A DNA stretch of 64,000 nt from Antrihabitans auranticaus (GTDB taxonomy: Bacteria; Actinomycetota; Actinomycetes; Mycobacteriales; Mycobacteriaceae). Under the pieces are notes generated by a model that ran no database searches, had not been told where the DNA came from, and saw nothing but the letters and a program-made list of their open reading frames with translations. This document shows positions 1 to 9,468 of this stretch, one piece after another. The stretch is from NCBI RefSeq assembly GCF_016481275.1, contig NZ_JAEMNW010000001.1:1081531-1145530 (forward strand), read 5' to 3'. Numbering within the stretch: position 1 is the stretch's first letter; each line of letters begins with the position of its first letter. The translations under genes were made by a program, and so were the position numbers.

Positions 1-578
1 TCGGTGCGCATCGCCATCTCGTCGACCGCATCGGTACCGACCGCGACGACGTGCACTCCCGAAGTCAGTGCGTGCCACAGGTTGCCGACGACATCGGGAT
101 CGAGCGTCGGTTCGAGATCGCCCTGCTCGATCGCCCGCGCCGCGAGTTCACGCTGCGTTTTTCCCCAGAAGATCGCGATGTTGTCGCCCTGGGTGCCCTT
201 GTAGTCGCCGATCTGATGATTCAGTTTCAGCATTGCCGCAACCATCGGATCCGTACGCGTCAGATCGGCGACGACGTAAGAAATGCCGATGCATGCTTCG
301 AGCGCCGGCACACGACTGTCGAAGAAGCCCTTGCACGATTCGGTCAGGCGTTCGTTGCCCTGATCGACGACCGCGCGCGCAAGTTCTTCCTTCGAACCGA
401 AGTGGAAATACAGTGCGCCTTTGGTGACATTCGACTGCGCAATGATCTCGCTCAGGCTCGCATTTGCATAGCCGAGCCTGAGAAATACATCGGCCGCACC
501 AGCCAGCACCGAGTCGCGGGTTATTTCCGCGCGCGCCTGCCTAGCCAATTGTCTCGCCTCGCCATCCCCGGATAACAC
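1..578 (-). CDS. TetR-family transcriptional regulator (3' end outside window)
   Basis: About 190 residues are visible and the C-terminus runs off the window edge. The N-terminal half holds a TetR_N helix-turn-helix (LSEIIAQSNVTKGALYFHFG, roughly residues 33-52). The pattern resembles the ArpA/ScbR (gamma-butyrolactone receptor-like) branch, but ligand and targets cannot be read from the sequence. The start is taken as GTG at 578 because this frame has no ATG before the HTH; a TTG at 605 is an alternative. The 140 bp before the next gene (579-718) would carry its promoter. Likely a DNA-binding repressor of neighbouring genes outside the window. Confidence 0.8.
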   Translation of the reverse strand, partial: MLSGDGEARQLARQARAEITRDSVLAGAADVFLRLGYANASLSEIIAQSNVTKGALYFHFGSKEELARAVVDQGNERLTESCKGFFDSRVPALEACIGISYVVADLTRTDPMVAAMLKLNHQIGDYKGTQGDNIAIFWGKTQRELAARAIEQGDLEPTLDPDVVGNLWHALTSGVHVVAVGTDAVDEMAMRT

Positions 579-718
579 CGACGTCCCGAACCGAACAGCA
601 CACAAAGGTTGGGTGAACCGTACCACCGGGCGACTTCGTGCCCATGCGATCCTCCAAGGTCAGCCTCCTGTGTGACAAGCGGGCAACACTCCCCGGGTCA
701 TATTTGTAGCGAGGGCAA

Positions 719-1366
719 TTATCCAGTGCCCAACTGGGGGTTCGGTTCGAGATTGGTGAGCCCGTTCCAGCACAAATTCACAAGGTGTGCGGCGACGACT
801 TCTTTCGTCGGCGAACGCTCGTCCAGCCACCATGTCGCGGTCGTCGAAACCATGCCGACGAGTGCCTGGGCGTATAACGAAGCAAGCGCGGGATCTAGCC
901 CGCGCCTGCTGAAATCTCCGCCGAGAATATGGCTGACCTGGCTTATTGCCTCGTTAAGCAAGCTCGAGTAGGTACCGTCTGCCGCCGTCGCGCGCTGATC
1001 ACGAACAAGAATACGAAAGCCGTCGGTGCGCTCTTCGACATACGTCAGCAAAGCGAGCGTGACGCTTTCGATCCGTACCCGCGAACGATTCTGGGTCAGC
1101 GACGACGTGATCATCTCGTTCAGCGTCGACATCTCGCGATCCACCACAACGGCGTAGAGGCCCTCTTTGCCACCGAAATGTTCGTAGACAACCGGTTTCG
1201 ACACATGGGCGCGTTGCGCTACTTCCTCGATGGAAGTCGCGTCGTAACCGCGCTCGGCAAACAGTGTCCGTGCGATCTCTACCAGTTGCTGCCTGCGCTG
1301 AGTTCCGGTCATCCGGGTACGCGGCGCGCGCTCCCCGGCTGCCGCGTTATCGGGTGCGCTCGACAC
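719..1366 (-). CDS. TetR-family transcriptional regulator (Rv1019-like position)
   Basis: A 215-residue TetR protein. The HTH (TSIEEVAQRAHVSKPVVYEHFG) sits at about residues 40-61 and is followed by an all-helical ligand-binding domain with the segment ATWWLDE near the C-terminus. The start is GTG at 1366, with a G-rich stretch just upstream; ATG at 1312 is the alternative. A much longer open frame extends to 2065, but upstream of 1366 it reads antisense through the tRNA and glmU and is not credible. In M. tuberculosis a TetR gene (Rv1019) lies next to glmU, so this is probably the ortholog. A 12-bp perfect palindrome (CCTATCGATAGG, 1443-1454) lies in its promoter region and could be an autoregulatory operator. 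Confidence 0.85.
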   Translation of the reverse strand: MSSAPDNAAAGERAPRTRMTGTQRRQQLVEIARTLFAERGYDATSIEEVAQRAHVSKPVVYEHFGGKEGLYAVVVDREMSTLNEMITSSLTQNRSRVRIESVTLALLTYVEERTDGFRILVRDQRATAADGTYSSLLNEAISQVSHILGGDFSRRGLDPALASLYAQALVGMVSTTATWWLDERSPTKEVVAAHLVNLCWNGLTNLEPNPQLGTG

Positions 1367-1583
1367 CTGCAGCCCCCACAGTGTCGTAACGCATGATTCG
1401 TCCCTTCGAACAACGTGATCGAAATTTGGGTCCGCAAGAGACCCTATCGATAGGCACCAGGCTTTTCGCGAGGCGGTTCGACTATGACGCTTCGACATGC
1501 GAGGATCGTTGGCGCAGTGGCGGGCCGATCGGGGCGAGCTGGGGTTGCCTGGCACGATTCGAGACGCTCCGCGACTCGGGCAA

Positions 1584-1654
1584 TCCGCCGTAGTGTAATG
1601 GCAGCACCTCTGATTTTGGTTCAGATAGTTCAGGTTCGAGTCCTGGCGGCGGAG
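1584..1654 (+). tRNA. tRNA-Gln (anticodon TTG)
   Basis: The acceptor stem TCCGCCG (1584-1590) pairs with CGGCGGA (1647-1653), with discriminator G at 1654. The anticodon stem TCTGA/TCAGA encloses the loop TTTTGGT, giving anticodon TTG. The T-arm carries GGTTCGAGTCC. CCA is not encoded. It lies between the divergent TetR gene and glmU. Confidence 0.95.
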
Positions 1655-1713
1655 CGAGGCTTGCGGGCGACAATGTCGCCGGGAGCGAGGCTTGCCGACC
1701 GACAATGTCGCCG
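1651..1713 (+). repeat. Imperfect tandem duplication abutting the tRNA-Gln 3' end
   Basis: Two copies (1651-1681 and 1682-1713) share GGAGCGAGGCTTGC followed by CGACAATGTCGCCG. The first begins inside the tRNA acceptor stem, so the last tRNA bases are duplicated downstream. Each copy ends in the small palindrome CGACA-A-TGTCG, which could act in tRNA 3' processing or termination. No function is proven. Confidence 0.7.
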
Positions 1714-1750
1714 TCAAGCAGTAAGAACTGTTGGTACCTAGAGGAGCTGT

Positions 1751-3268
1751 ATGCACGAGCAGACCGCCGTTGTCGTCCTCGCCGCAGGCGCAGGCACACG
1801 GATGCGGTCGAAGACTCCGAAGGTTCTGCACCCGCTGGCGGGGCGCTCGATGCTTGCGCACTCCATTTACGCAGCTCAGGGTATAGAACCTGACTATCTG
1901 GTCACGGTCGTCGGGCACGATCGCGAGCAAGTCGGAGCAGCCGTCGCGGACCTCGCACGCGAGGTCGGCCGCGAAATCGATCTGGCATTCCAACCGGAGC
2001 AACTGGGCACGGGCCATGCCGTGCAATGTGCGCTCGAAGTGCTGCCGGACGACTTCGTCGGCCATATCGTCGTCACGGCCGCAGACGTCCCGCTACTGGA
2101 CAGCCACACACTGAATGCGCTGCTCGACGAGCACCGCAGCTACCCCGAACGCGCCGCCGTCACCGTCCTCAGTTTCATTCCGGACGATCCGAACGGCTAC
2201 GGGCGTATCGTCCGGACGCCTGACGGCGAGGTCCTCGAGATCGTCGAGCACGCGGACGCGACAACAGAACAGGCCGCGATCACCGAGGTCAACTCGGGTG
2301 TGTACGCGTTCGACGCCTCCGCTCTTCGCGACGCGATCAGCCACTTGAGCACGGAGAACGCCCAACGCGAGTTGTACCTGACGGACGTCCTCAAGATCTC
2401 GCGGCAGAACGGGCATGCCGTGTACGGCGCTGTCCTGGCCGATCCGATCCGGGTCACCGGCGTCAATGACCGCGTCCAGCTATCTGTGGCGTCGGCCGCG
2501 CTCAACAGGCACATCCTCGAACGGCACATGCGCTCGGGCGTCACGGTTGTCGATCCGAGTTCGACGTGGGTCGACGCGAGCGTCACGATCGGTCGCGACG
2601 CAGTCCTGCGGCCAGGTGTGCAGCTCCTGGGCAAGACGATCATCGGCGAAGACGCGGTCATCGGGCCCGACTGCACGTTGACCGACGTCACGGTCGGCGA
2701 CTCCGCGTCGGTCGTGCGCAGCCATGCCGAGAAGTCGACCATCGCCGCGCACGCGACGATCGGCCCGTTCAGCTATCTGCGGCCGGGAACGGTCGTCGGC
2801 ACGTCCGGCAAACTGGGCGCATTCGTCGAGACGAAGAACGCCGAAATCGGACCGCATTCGAAGGTTCCGCACCTCAGCTACGTCGGCGACGCCACGATCG
2901 GCGAGCACACCAACATCGGCGCATCGAGCGTCTTCGTCAACTACGACGGCGTGAACAAGCACCGAAGCGTGATCGGATCGCACGTCCGGACGGGTAGCGA
3001 CAACATGTTCGTCGCGCCGATTTCGATCGGCGACGGCGCCTACACGGCAGCCGGAACAGTCGTCCGCCGAAATGTTCCACCGGGGGCGCTCGCCGTCTCC
3101 GGAGTTGCACAGCGCAATATTGACGGGTGGGTGCAGCGGAAGCGCCCGGGAACGCCCGCGGCGCGAGCCGCATCGGCAGCAGTGGCCAACGCCAAGGACG
3201 CAGCAGCGCGTCAGGGTGAGAACGTGGCTGAAGAAGACACCAAGAATGAGGACGGCGGACAGCAGTGA
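1751..3268 (+). CDS. glmU: Bifunctional GlcNAc-1-P uridyltransferase / GlcN-1-P acetyltransferase
   Basis: 505 residues. It makes UDP-GlcNAc, the cytoplasmic precursor of peptidoglycan and the arabinogalactan linker. The N-terminal pyrophosphorylase domain opens with the nucleotide-binding signature [20 protein letters not shown] (about residues 12-31) and has GTGHAVQ and the metal-binding AADVPLL. The C-terminal left-handed beta-helix acetyltransferase domain has many hexapeptide repeats and the FVNYDG.NKHR segment expected at the acetyl-CoA site. An Ala/Glu-rich tail of roughly 30 residues follows, as in other actinobacterial GlmU proteins. ATG at 1751 follows GAGGAG closely. The stop overlaps the GTG of prs (GTGA), so the two are translationally coupled. 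Confidence 0.97.
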   Translation: MHEQTAVVVLAAGAGTRMRSKTPKVLHPLAGRSMLAHSIYAAQGIEPDYLVTVVGHDREQVGAAVADLAREVGREIDLAFQPEQLGTGHAVQCALEVLPDDFVGHIVVTAADVPLLDSHTLNALLDEHRSYPERAAVTVLSFIPDDPNGYGRIVRTPDGEVLEIVEHADATTEQAAITEVNSGVYAFDASALRDAISHLSTENAQRELYLTDVLKISRQNGHAVYGAVLADPIRVTGVNDRVQLSVASAALNRHILERHMRSGVTVVDPSSTWVDASVTIGRDAVLRPGVQLLGKTIIGEDAVIGPDCTLTDVTVGDSASVVRSHAEKSTIAAHATIGPFSYLRPGTVVGTSGKLGAFVETKNAEIGPHSKVPHLSYVGDATIGEHTNIGASSVFVNYDGVNKHRSVIGSHVRTGSDNMFVAPISIGDGAYTAAGTVVRRNVPPGALAVSGVAQRNIDGWVQRKRPGTPAARAASAAVANAKDAAARQGENVAEEDTKNEDGGQQ

Positions 3269-4245
3269 GCGGTATTTCAGTGAACAACCAGAAGAACATG
3301 ATGCTGTTCACTGGTCGTGCTCATCCGGAGCTCGCCGAGCAGGTCGCCAAGGAACTCGACGTCGCCGTGACGCCGCAGACCGCACGCGACTTCGCAAACG
3401 GTGAGATCTTCGTACGTTTCGAGCAGTCCGTCCGCGGCTCGGACGCGTTCGTCCTCCAGAGCCACCCGTGGCCACTGAACCAGTGGTTGATGGAGCAGCT
3501 CATCATGATCGACGCGCTCAAGCGCGGCTCCGCCAAGCGGATCACCGCTGTGCTGCCGTTCTACCCGTATGCGCGCCAGGACAAGAAGCACCGTGGTCGC
3601 GAGCCGATCTCCGCGCGCCTCGTCGCCGACCTCCTGAAGACCGCGGGCGCGAACCGCATCATCACGGTCGACCTGCACACCGACCAGATCCAGGGCTTCT
3701 TCGACGGTCCCGTCGACCACATGCACGCGCAGGGCCAGCTCGCGGACCACATCCGCAACGGCTACAACCTCGACAACATCACCGTCGTCTCGCCTGACGC
3801 GGGCCGCGTCCGTGTCGCCGAGAAATGGGCGGACTCGCTGGGTGGCGCGCCGCTGGCGTTCATTCACAAGACGCGTGACCCGCTGGTGCCCAACCAGGTC
3901 AAGTCGAACCGCGTGGTCGGCAGCGTAGAAGGTCGCACCTGCATCCTGATCGACGACATGATCGACACCGGTGGCACGATCGCCGGCGCCGTTCGCGTAC
4001 TGAAGGAGGCGGGCGCCGGCGACGTCGTCATCGCCGCGACGCACGGTGTGCTCAGCGACCCCGCCGCCGAGCGGCTCGCCGCATCGGGCGCGAAGGAAGT
4101 TGTCGTCACCAACACACTGCCGATCACCGAAGACAAGAAGTTCCCACAGCTCACGGTGCTCTCTATCGCACCGCTGCTCGCCCGGACCATTCGCGAGGTC
4201 TTCGAAAACGGATCCGTGACGAGTCTGTTCAACGGCAACGCGTAG
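3265..4245 (+). CDS. prs: Ribose-phosphate pyrophosphokinase (PRPP synthetase)
   Basis: 326 residues, the normal class I length. It converts ribose-5-phosphate and ATP to PRPP for nucleotide, His and Trp synthesis and, in mycolata, for decaprenyl-phosphoryl-arabinose. Seen: the NGEIFVRF segment, ATP-loop region [14 protein letters not shown], metal/ATP site [12 protein letters not shown], flexible-loop HKTRD, and the PRPP-binding loop [13 protein letters not shown]. The start is the GTG overlapping the glmU stop; the later in-frame GTG and ATG codons would trim the N-terminus. Co-transcription with glmU is the usual arrangement in Mycobacteriales. Confidence 0.97.
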   Translation: MSGISVNNQKNMMLFTGRAHPELAEQVAKELDVAVTPQTARDFANGEIFVRFEQSVRGSDAFVLQSHPWPLNQWLMEQLIMIDALKRGSAKRITAVLPFYPYARQDKKHRGREPISARLVADLLKTAGANRIITVDLHTDQIQGFFDGPVDHMHAQGQLADHIRNGYNLDNITVVSPDAGRVRVAEKWADSLGGAPLAFIHKTRDPLVPNQVKSNRVVGSVEGRTCILIDDMIDTGGTIAGAVRVLKEAGAGDVVIAATHGVLSDPAAERLAASGAKEVVVTNTLPITEDKKFPQLTVLSIAPLLARTIREVFENGSVTSLFNGNA

Positions 4246-4267
4246 GGCGGCTGCGGACACGGGCAGC

Positions 4268-4273
4268 TACGCT
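4268..4273 (+). promoter_or_regulatory. Putative -10 box (TACGCT) for a leaderless gene
   Basis: TACGCT fits the actinobacterial TANNNT consensus and ends 6 nt before the GTG start at 4280. There is no Shine-Dalgarno sequence in between, so transcription probably begins at or next to the start codon. Confidence 0.45.
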
Positions 4274-4279
4274 GCCTGT

Positions 4280-4906
4280 GTGTTCACAGGCATCCCTGCC
4301 GCGGCTCTCGACTTCTACGAAGATCTGGCCGCTGACAACAGCAAGGCTTTCTGGACTGCGCACAAGGACGTTTACGACAGCGCGGTGAAGGCTCCGATGA
4401 CGGCGCTCATGGCCGAACTCGAACCGGAATTCGGCACGGCGAAGATCTTCAGGCCGTTCCGGGACGTGCGTTTTTCCAAGGACAAAACGCCCTACAAGAC
4501 GGCGCAGGGCGCGGTGGTTCGTACCGGTGCCGGCGCGGGTTACTACGTGCAGATCGACGCGTCCGGGCTGTACCTGGGCGGCGGTTTCTATTCGGGGATG
4601 CCCGAGCAAGTTGCGCGCTTCCGGGCGGCGGTGGACGAAGAGGTCCGCGGCGCGGAGTTGATCGCGATCCTGGACAAACTACGCAAAGCGAAGTTCACGG
4701 TCGGCGGCGATCAACTGAAGACGAAGCCGAAAGGGTACGAGGCCGATCACCCGCGCATCGAACTGCTTCGGCACAAATCGCTCGTGGTCAGCAAGTCGGT
4801 CGGGTGCCCCGACTGGCTACACACCAAGCGCGCGGCGACGGAGGTACGCAAGTCCTGGGAAGCCATCCGACCGTTGGTCGAATGGCTCGCCGCCGTTGTC
4901 GGTTAG
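4280..4906 (+). CDS. DUF2461 family protein
   Basis: 208 residues. It matches the DUF2461 (TIGR02453) pattern: an N-terminal FYEDLAADNSKAFWTAHK segment, then FRPFRDVRFSKDKTPYKT and YYVQIDASGLYLGGGFY. The family is widespread and cytosolic, with no established biochemical role. The GTG start has no ribosome-binding site but follows a TANNNT box, so it looks leaderless. It is convergent with egtD and their 3' ends overlap by 4 bp. Nothing in the sequence links it functionally to the ergothioneine genes. Confidence 0.85.
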   Translation: MFTGIPAAALDFYEDLAADNSKAFWTAHKDVYDSAVKAPMTALMAELEPEFGTAKIFRPFRDVRFSKDKTPYKTAQGAVVRTGAGAGYYVQIDASGLYLGGGFYSGMPEQVARFRAAVDEEVRGAELIAILDKLRKAKFTVGGDQLKTKPKGYEADHPRIELLRHKSLVVSKSVGCPDWLHTKRAATEVRKSWEAIRPLVEWLAAVVG

Positions 4907-5874
4907 CTCCGCGTAGCGAGCACCAGCGCGAACCGGTCCTCCGGATCGGTCCACACATGCTCTATCCCGAACTCTGCAGCGCGCAGCTCGTCGGCAATGC
5001 CGTCGAGGCGGAACTTCGCCGAGATCTCCGTGCGCATCTGCTCCCCCGCCGCGAATGACACCGTGAGGTCGAGGTCGCGGACGTGCACCGTCATATCGGA
5101 CGTCGCTTCGAGGCGCATCTCGATCCACTCGCTGTGCTCATCCCAGAGCGCGATGTGTTCGAAGCGCTCCGGCTCGAAGTCCGCAGCCAGTCGCTTGTTC
5201 AGCACGTGCAGCACATTTCGGTTGAACTCCGCGGTGACCCCCGCCGCGTCGTCGTACGCGGGAACCAGCACTGCCGGGTCGATGACCAGCCCGACGCCCA
5301 TCAGCAGGTGCTCCCCCGGGTCCAGTACCTCTGCGATGCTGCCCAGAAACTCGGAGCGCTCCTCCGGGACGAGGTTACCGAGTGTGCCCCCGAGGAACGC
5401 GATCGTGCGACGACCGCCGCTGGGCAGGTTGTGCAGAGTGTCGGTGAAGTCGCTGACGACACCGTGGACGTTCAGCCCCGGAAAGTCCAGGCGCAGCTGG
5501 TCGATTGCCCCGGACAAGGCCGACGGCGAAACATCTTGCGGCACATACTGCTCCAAGGTTCCCTCGGCGGTCATCGCATCCAGGAGCAGCATGGTCTTCT
5601 CCGACGATCCGGAGCCGAGCTCGACCAAAATCTGCGTGGCACTGAGCTTCGCGATCTCGGCTGCCTTCGCCCGCAACAGTTCTCGTTCGGTTCGTGTCGG
5701 GTAGTACTCCGGCAGTTCGGTTATCGCACCGAACAGTTCGCTGCCGCGGGCATCGTAGAACCACTTGGGCGGCAGCGACTTCGGCGTGGCAGTGAGTCCT
5801 GCCGATGCGTCCTGCCGAAGCGCTTCGGTCATCTGATCTTCGGACAGGTGGATCTCAAGCGTCGGCGCGCTCAT
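4903..5874 (-). CDS. egtD: L-histidine N-alpha-methyltransferase (ergothioneine biosynthesis)
   Basis: 323 residues. It trimethylates histidine with three SAM to give hercynine, the first committed ergothioneine step. Seen: PPKWFYDARGSELF (Tyr of the His site), the SAM motif VELGSGSSEKT, FLGGTLGN with the Asn that contacts the substrate amine, and RTEISAKF carrying the Glu-x-Ser pair expected in the imidazole pocket. ATG at 5874 is chosen because GAGGAG lies 5 nt upstream. A GTG at 5910 overlapping the egtC stop would add 12 unlikely residues. It is last in the egtA-B-C-D operon. Confidence 0.95.
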   Translation of the reverse strand: MSAPTLEIHLSEDQMTEALRQDASAGLTATPKSLPPKWFYDARGSELFGAITELPEYYPTRTERELLRAKAAEIAKLSATQILVELGSGSSEKTMLLLDAMTAEGTLEQYVPQDVSPSALSGAIDQLRLDFPGLNVHGVVSDFTDTLHNLPSGGRRTIAFLGGTLGNLVPEERSEFLGSIAEVLDPGEHLLMGVGLVIDPAVLVPAYDDAAGVTAEFNRNVLHVLNKRLAADFEPERFEHIALWDEHSEWIEMRLEATSDMTVHVRDLDLTVSFAAGEQMRTEISAKFRLDGIADELRAAEFGIEHVWTDPEDRFALVLATRS

Positions 5875-5906
5875 CGTTCTCCTCGAATGTTGCGAATCTG
5901 CCCGGT

Positions 5907-6638
5907 TCACAGCGGTTCGATCGAGACGTGTCCCGGTCGTGCAATGACGAGGCGTCGGTCGGGAATGGATTGCCAGGCAGGGTTGCCGTCGTAGGGTTCG
6001 GAACTGACACAGACACTGTCGTCATCGACGAGCACCGACAGCGAGTGGTAATAGGTAGTTGCCCAGATACTTTCGCCGTCGCCGAGCAAGAGGTTGAGTC
6101 GCGCGCCCGCGACGGCGACCCGCTTGATCACTTCCACAAGCGCAAGTTCGGGAACGTCGACTTGCAGGCACGCTTGCAACAGCAGCCAAAGTCCCGCCGA
6201 GTCGGTCGGCGACTCGAGGTCGAGCAACGCAACGTCTCCGACGTCCGGTGCCGCCGCGGCGATCGACTGCCGCCAGTCTGGCACGACCCCGTTGTGGCTG
6301 AATGCCCAACGGCCCGACGTGAACGGCGCGCACGCGGACCGCTCGACCGGCATACCGACCGTCGCCGACCGGACAGCCGCAACTACCGCGGTAGACCTGA
6401 TTTCCGAGAGCACCTCGTCGACCGCCGGATCCGACCAGATCGGCATCGGGTTTCGGTATCGTCGCGCGTCGGAGCCGGCCTGTGGCCACCAGGCGACGCC
6501 GAACCCGTCGGCGTTGATCGTGCCCCCACCACGCGTGTCCCGCGGGGCCCACGACTGGGTGCGCAGCGAATGCGCGCCCCGCGTCACCGGTTCGGCGACG
6601 GGTACCGCGGGACCTACATAACCCAGATGACGGCACAT
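5907..6638 (-). CDS. egtC: Gamma-glutamyl-hercynylcysteine S-oxide hydrolase
   Basis: 243 residues, class II glutamine amidotransferase fold. It removes the gamma-glutamyl group from the EgtB product. The N-terminus is MCRHLGYVG, so after Met removal Cys2 is the expected N-terminal nucleophile. NADGFGVAWW and HNG segments, typical of Ntn amidotransferases, follow. It starts 3 bp after the egtB stop, consistent with one transcript. Only the order and motifs are seen; the activity is from knowledge of the mycobacterial pathway. Confidence 0.94.
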   Translation of the reverse strand: MCRHLGYVGPAVPVAEPVTRGAHSLRTQSWAPRDTRGGGTINADGFGVAWWPQAGSDARRYRNPMPIWSDPAVDEVLSEIRSTAVVAAVRSATVGMPVERSACAPFTSGRWAFSHNGVVPDWRQSIAAAAPDVGDVALLDLESPTDSAGLWLLLQACLQVDVPELALVEVIKRVAVAGARLNLLLGDGESIWATTYYHSLSVLVDDDSVCVSSEPYDGNPAWQSIPDRRLVIARPGHVSIEPL

Positions 6639-6641
6639 GGT

Positions 6642-7961
6642 TCAGCGCAGCTCGTCTTCGGAAAGATCACGTGCACAACGGAATCCGGAGAATATCTGTC
6701 GCCTGATCGGGTGATCCCAGTTCCGGAAGGTACCCCGGCACGCAACCGGATCGGTGCCGAACGAGCCGCCACGCAGGATTCGGTAGTCACCACCGAAGAA
6801 GACCTGCGAATATTCGGCGTACGGGAACACCTCGAAACCCGGATAGGGCTCGAAACCGGACGACGTCCACTCCCACACATCGCCGATGAGCTGATGCACG
6901 CCTGCGGCCGATGCGCCGGAAGGATACGCGCCGACATCCGCAGGTTCGAGGTGCTGCTGACCCAGGTTTGCCCGCACAGCCGTCGGCTCGTCGTCACCCC
7001 ACGGAAAGCGCCGGGCTGCGCCAGTTTCCGGGTCGAACCGCGCAGCCTTCTCCCATTCGGCTTCGGTCGGCAGTCGCCTGCCCACCCACCGTGCGTACGC
7101 CTCGGCTTCGTAGAAGCACACGTGCACGACCGGCTGCGCCGGGCGTAGTGGCGTCATCACTCCGAATTTGCGGCGCCACCAGCGACCGTTCGGATCCTGT
7201 TCCCAGAACTGCGGCGCGGTCAGTTGCGCCTCCTGCCTGTGCGCCCAGCCACGCTCACTCCACAGTTCGGGACGTTCGTACCCGCCGTCGTCGATGAACG
7301 CCAGGTACCGCTCGTTGGTGACTGGTGCCGCGTCGATTGCGAAGGCGGGAACGTGGACTCCGTGCGCGGGTTTCTCGTTGTCCAGCGCCCACGGGTCGGT
7401 CGAGGTACCCATCATGAACTCGCCGGCCTCCACGACAACCTCACCAGCGACCTGAACACCGGCCGCTGGGGGCGGGGGCGCATCGAGAACGGCTGGGCCA
7501 CTGCGCAGTTGGTGTGTAGCGAGCATTGTCTCGTCGTGCTGCTGTTCGTGTTGAGCGATCATCGCGAAAGCGAAACCGTCCTGCTCGATTCGCCTTCCCC
7601 GCAACGGACTTCGGTCGAGCACGTCGAAGACCTTGTCGCGCACAGTGCCGACGTAGGACCGCGCTTCCTTCGGCGTCAGCAACGGCAGGGCAGGCCTGTT
7701 CGCGCGCGCGTGTTTGAAAGCGTCGTACAACTCGTCGATGTCACTACGGACGGGTTCCCGCCCACCGACATCGCGCACGAGCCATAGCTCTTCCTGGTTT
7801 CCGATATGCGCGAGGTCCCAGACCAGCGGGCTCATCAGCCGTGAATGCTGGGCCACCAGTTCATCTTCGTCGAGGCAATCGGTGAGCGCGATGGATCGTG
7901 CGCGACTGCGTTCGAGCACCTCACCCAGCTTCCCGCGAAGCAACTCGGTGTCGCTGCTCAT
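6642..7961 (-). CDS. egtB: Hercynine oxygenase (sulfoxide synthase)
   Basis: 439 residues, two domains. The N-terminal DinB-like domain carries the non-haem iron ligands (His52 in WDLAHIGNQEE and the two His of QHEQQHDETM). The C-terminal formylglycine-generating-enzyme-like domain has RLPTEAEWEKAAR, GDVWEWT and RGGSF, with FRNWDHP providing a conserved Asp. It joins gamma-Glu-Cys to hercynine with O2. ATG at 7961 overlaps the egtA stop (ATGA) and is preceded by GGAGGA, so the two are translationally coupled. Confidence 0.96.
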   Translation of the reverse strand: MSSDTELLRGKLGEVLERSRARSIALTDCLDEDELVAQHSRLMSPLVWDLAHIGNQEELWLVRDVGGREPVRSDIDELYDAFKHARANRPALPLLTPKEARSYVGTVRDKVFDVLDRSPLRGRRIEQDGFAFAMIAQHEQQHDETMLATHQLRSGPAVLDAPPPPAAGVQVAGEVVVEAGEFMMGTSTDPWALDNEKPAHGVHVPAFAIDAAPVTNERYLAFIDDGGYERPELWSERGWAHRQEAQLTAPQFWEQDPNGRWWRRKFGVMTPLRPAQPVVHVCFYEAEAYARWVGRRLPTEAEWEKAARFDPETGAARRFPWGDDEPTAVRANLGQQHLEPADVGAYPSGASAAGVHQLIGDVWEWTSSGFEPYPGFEVFPYAEYSQVFFGGDYRILRGGSFGTDPVACRGTFRNWDHPIRRQIFSGFRCARDLSEDELR

Positions 7962-9190
7962 CCTTGCTCCTCCTTCGTGGGTGGCCGGCCGGTGCGACAT
8001 CGCTGCGCTGCGTCGGACAGTAGCGATTTGCCTTCGGGCCACACCACACGTTCGGCGGCGAGGTCGAGCAAAGCGACTGCGGTAGAACGCAACTCAGCGT
8101 CGGCGAGGCCGAACTCCGCCGCATCCCACCACCGATGTGCGGTGGCAGCGGCTATGTCTGTCGCCTGGGCGACCACCTCGGGGGCGGACATGAGCGCGTC
8201 GAAGACTGCGATCGGCACCTGCCAGAGGTCGCCCGGTTGCGCGTCGATGTAGCGGACTTCGAGATGGCCGGCGGCCCGCACGGGCGGGAACAAGGTAGTG
8301 AGGTGATAGTCGAGATCCTGACGGGTCGGCCTGCGGCCGATCTCCTCGTCGAGCGAGCCGTCGATCCACGCACCGAAGGTCGCCCCGGCGGGAGCAGCCC
8401 AATTGGTGCCCGGCCGGCCGACGACACACAGCAACGGAACATCGAGTGCCCAGCGGGCGTACCCCGCGATCGGGTCGGCGTCGGTCACCGGAACGGAGGT
8501 CCTGCTCGGGTCGAGTTGCAGCCACGCCCGCATGCGTTGCGAAGCCCAGCTGCCGGCGGGCGCGCCGTGCAAGTTCGGCGAGCAGGCGAATGCGGCCAGC
8601 AGCGCCGGGCCGATCGCATTGAGCGCGCTCCAACGGGCCGCGATGTCCTTCTCGTCTGCACCGGCATCGACGCTGACCTGCGTCGCAGCTGTGTTGCACA
8701 TCATCTGTGTGCCGAATGAACCCACTGCACCGAACACATCTTCCATGGCGCAGTAACGCGAGGACAACAAGATTCGGCGTGGGGGACGGTGTGCGTCGGC
8801 AGCGTGGTCGACCGTTGCGATGGAATGTGCTGCGAGCAGACTGCGCAGATATGCGGCGTCGGCGGAAAGCGAGCGGCAGAGTTGCTCAGCGGACGAAAAG
8901 GGTGCGCTGGAAATTTCGATTTGGCCACCAGGTTCGACGGTGACGAAGCTTCCTCCCGGGAGTGGCCTGGCCGGTGCGGACGAAGCAATTGTCTTGGGTG
9001 CGTACGACCCGAGTGCGACAGCAAGGGTCGAGGAGCTCGGCCTCGAACAGTCCCCGTCGTCACATACGGTCAGCCATTCGAGTTCGGCACCGATCAATTC
9101 GGGTGGACCGACCTTGAAGCACACACCACCGACGTACGCTTCGGCTGCAGCGCGTGAATTCAGCAGCTTGGTATCGAGCGCTATCGCCAT
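7958..9190 (-). CDS. egtA: Glutamate-cysteine ligase for ergothioneine synthesis
   Basis: 410 residues, GCS2-like family. It makes gamma-Glu-Cys for EgtB. Seen: IGAELEWLTV at the glutamate site, GGQIEISS, MMCNTAATQVSVD, and a C-terminal HLEVRYIDAQP. ATG at 9190 is preceded by GGAGGT at 4-nt spacing; an upstream frame to 9253 would add 21 residues without support. It is first gene of the egtA-B-C-D operon, whose promoter should lie in 9191-9468, shared back-to-back with the lipoprotein gene. Confidence 0.94.
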   Translation of the reverse strand: MAIALDTKLLNSRAAAEAYVGGVCFKVGPPELIGAELEWLTVCDDGDCSRPSSSTLAVALGSYAPKTIASSAPARPLPGGSFVTVEPGGQIEISSAPFSSAEQLCRSLSADAAYLRSLLAAHSIATVDHAADAHRPPRRILLSSRYCAMEDVFGAVGSFGTQMMCNTAATQVSVDAGADEKDIAARWSALNAIGPALLAAFACSPNLHGAPAGSWASQRMRAWLQLDPSRTSVPVTDADPIAGYARWALDVPLLCVVGRPGTNWAAPAGATFGAWIDGSLDEEIGRRPTRQDLDYHLTTLFPPVRAAGHLEVRYIDAQPGDLWQVPIAVFDALMSAPEVVAQATDIAAATAHRWWDAAEFGLADAELRSTAVALLDLAAERVVWPEGKSLLSDAAQRCRTGRPPTKEEQG

Positions 9191-9468
9191 GACGACCTCC
9201 GATCTCGGCCAGTAATACCCACTCCCGGCGATGTTAGACACTGCCTCCGACACTAAACGCGGATCGAGGCGCCTGCACCCACCAGTTCACGATTTCGTCA
9301 GATGTTCGACCGCGGGAAACCGGCACACCGGATGGGTGTGAGCGGCTGGGTAACCGAGCGCCGATCGCAATGCGATTGCAGCGCGCGGCGGTGAGGTCCG
9401 GCTATACAGTTGCAGCGCATTCACATAGAGCGCATCTCCTGTGCAGCGCCGCAGCGAAAGGCCTTTCC

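Noticed and set aside
1367..2065. N-terminal extension of the TetR frame to 448 residues
   Set aside because: It reads antisense through tRNA-Gln and the glmU start, has no family similarity and no ribosome-binding site; the TetR fold begins near 1366.
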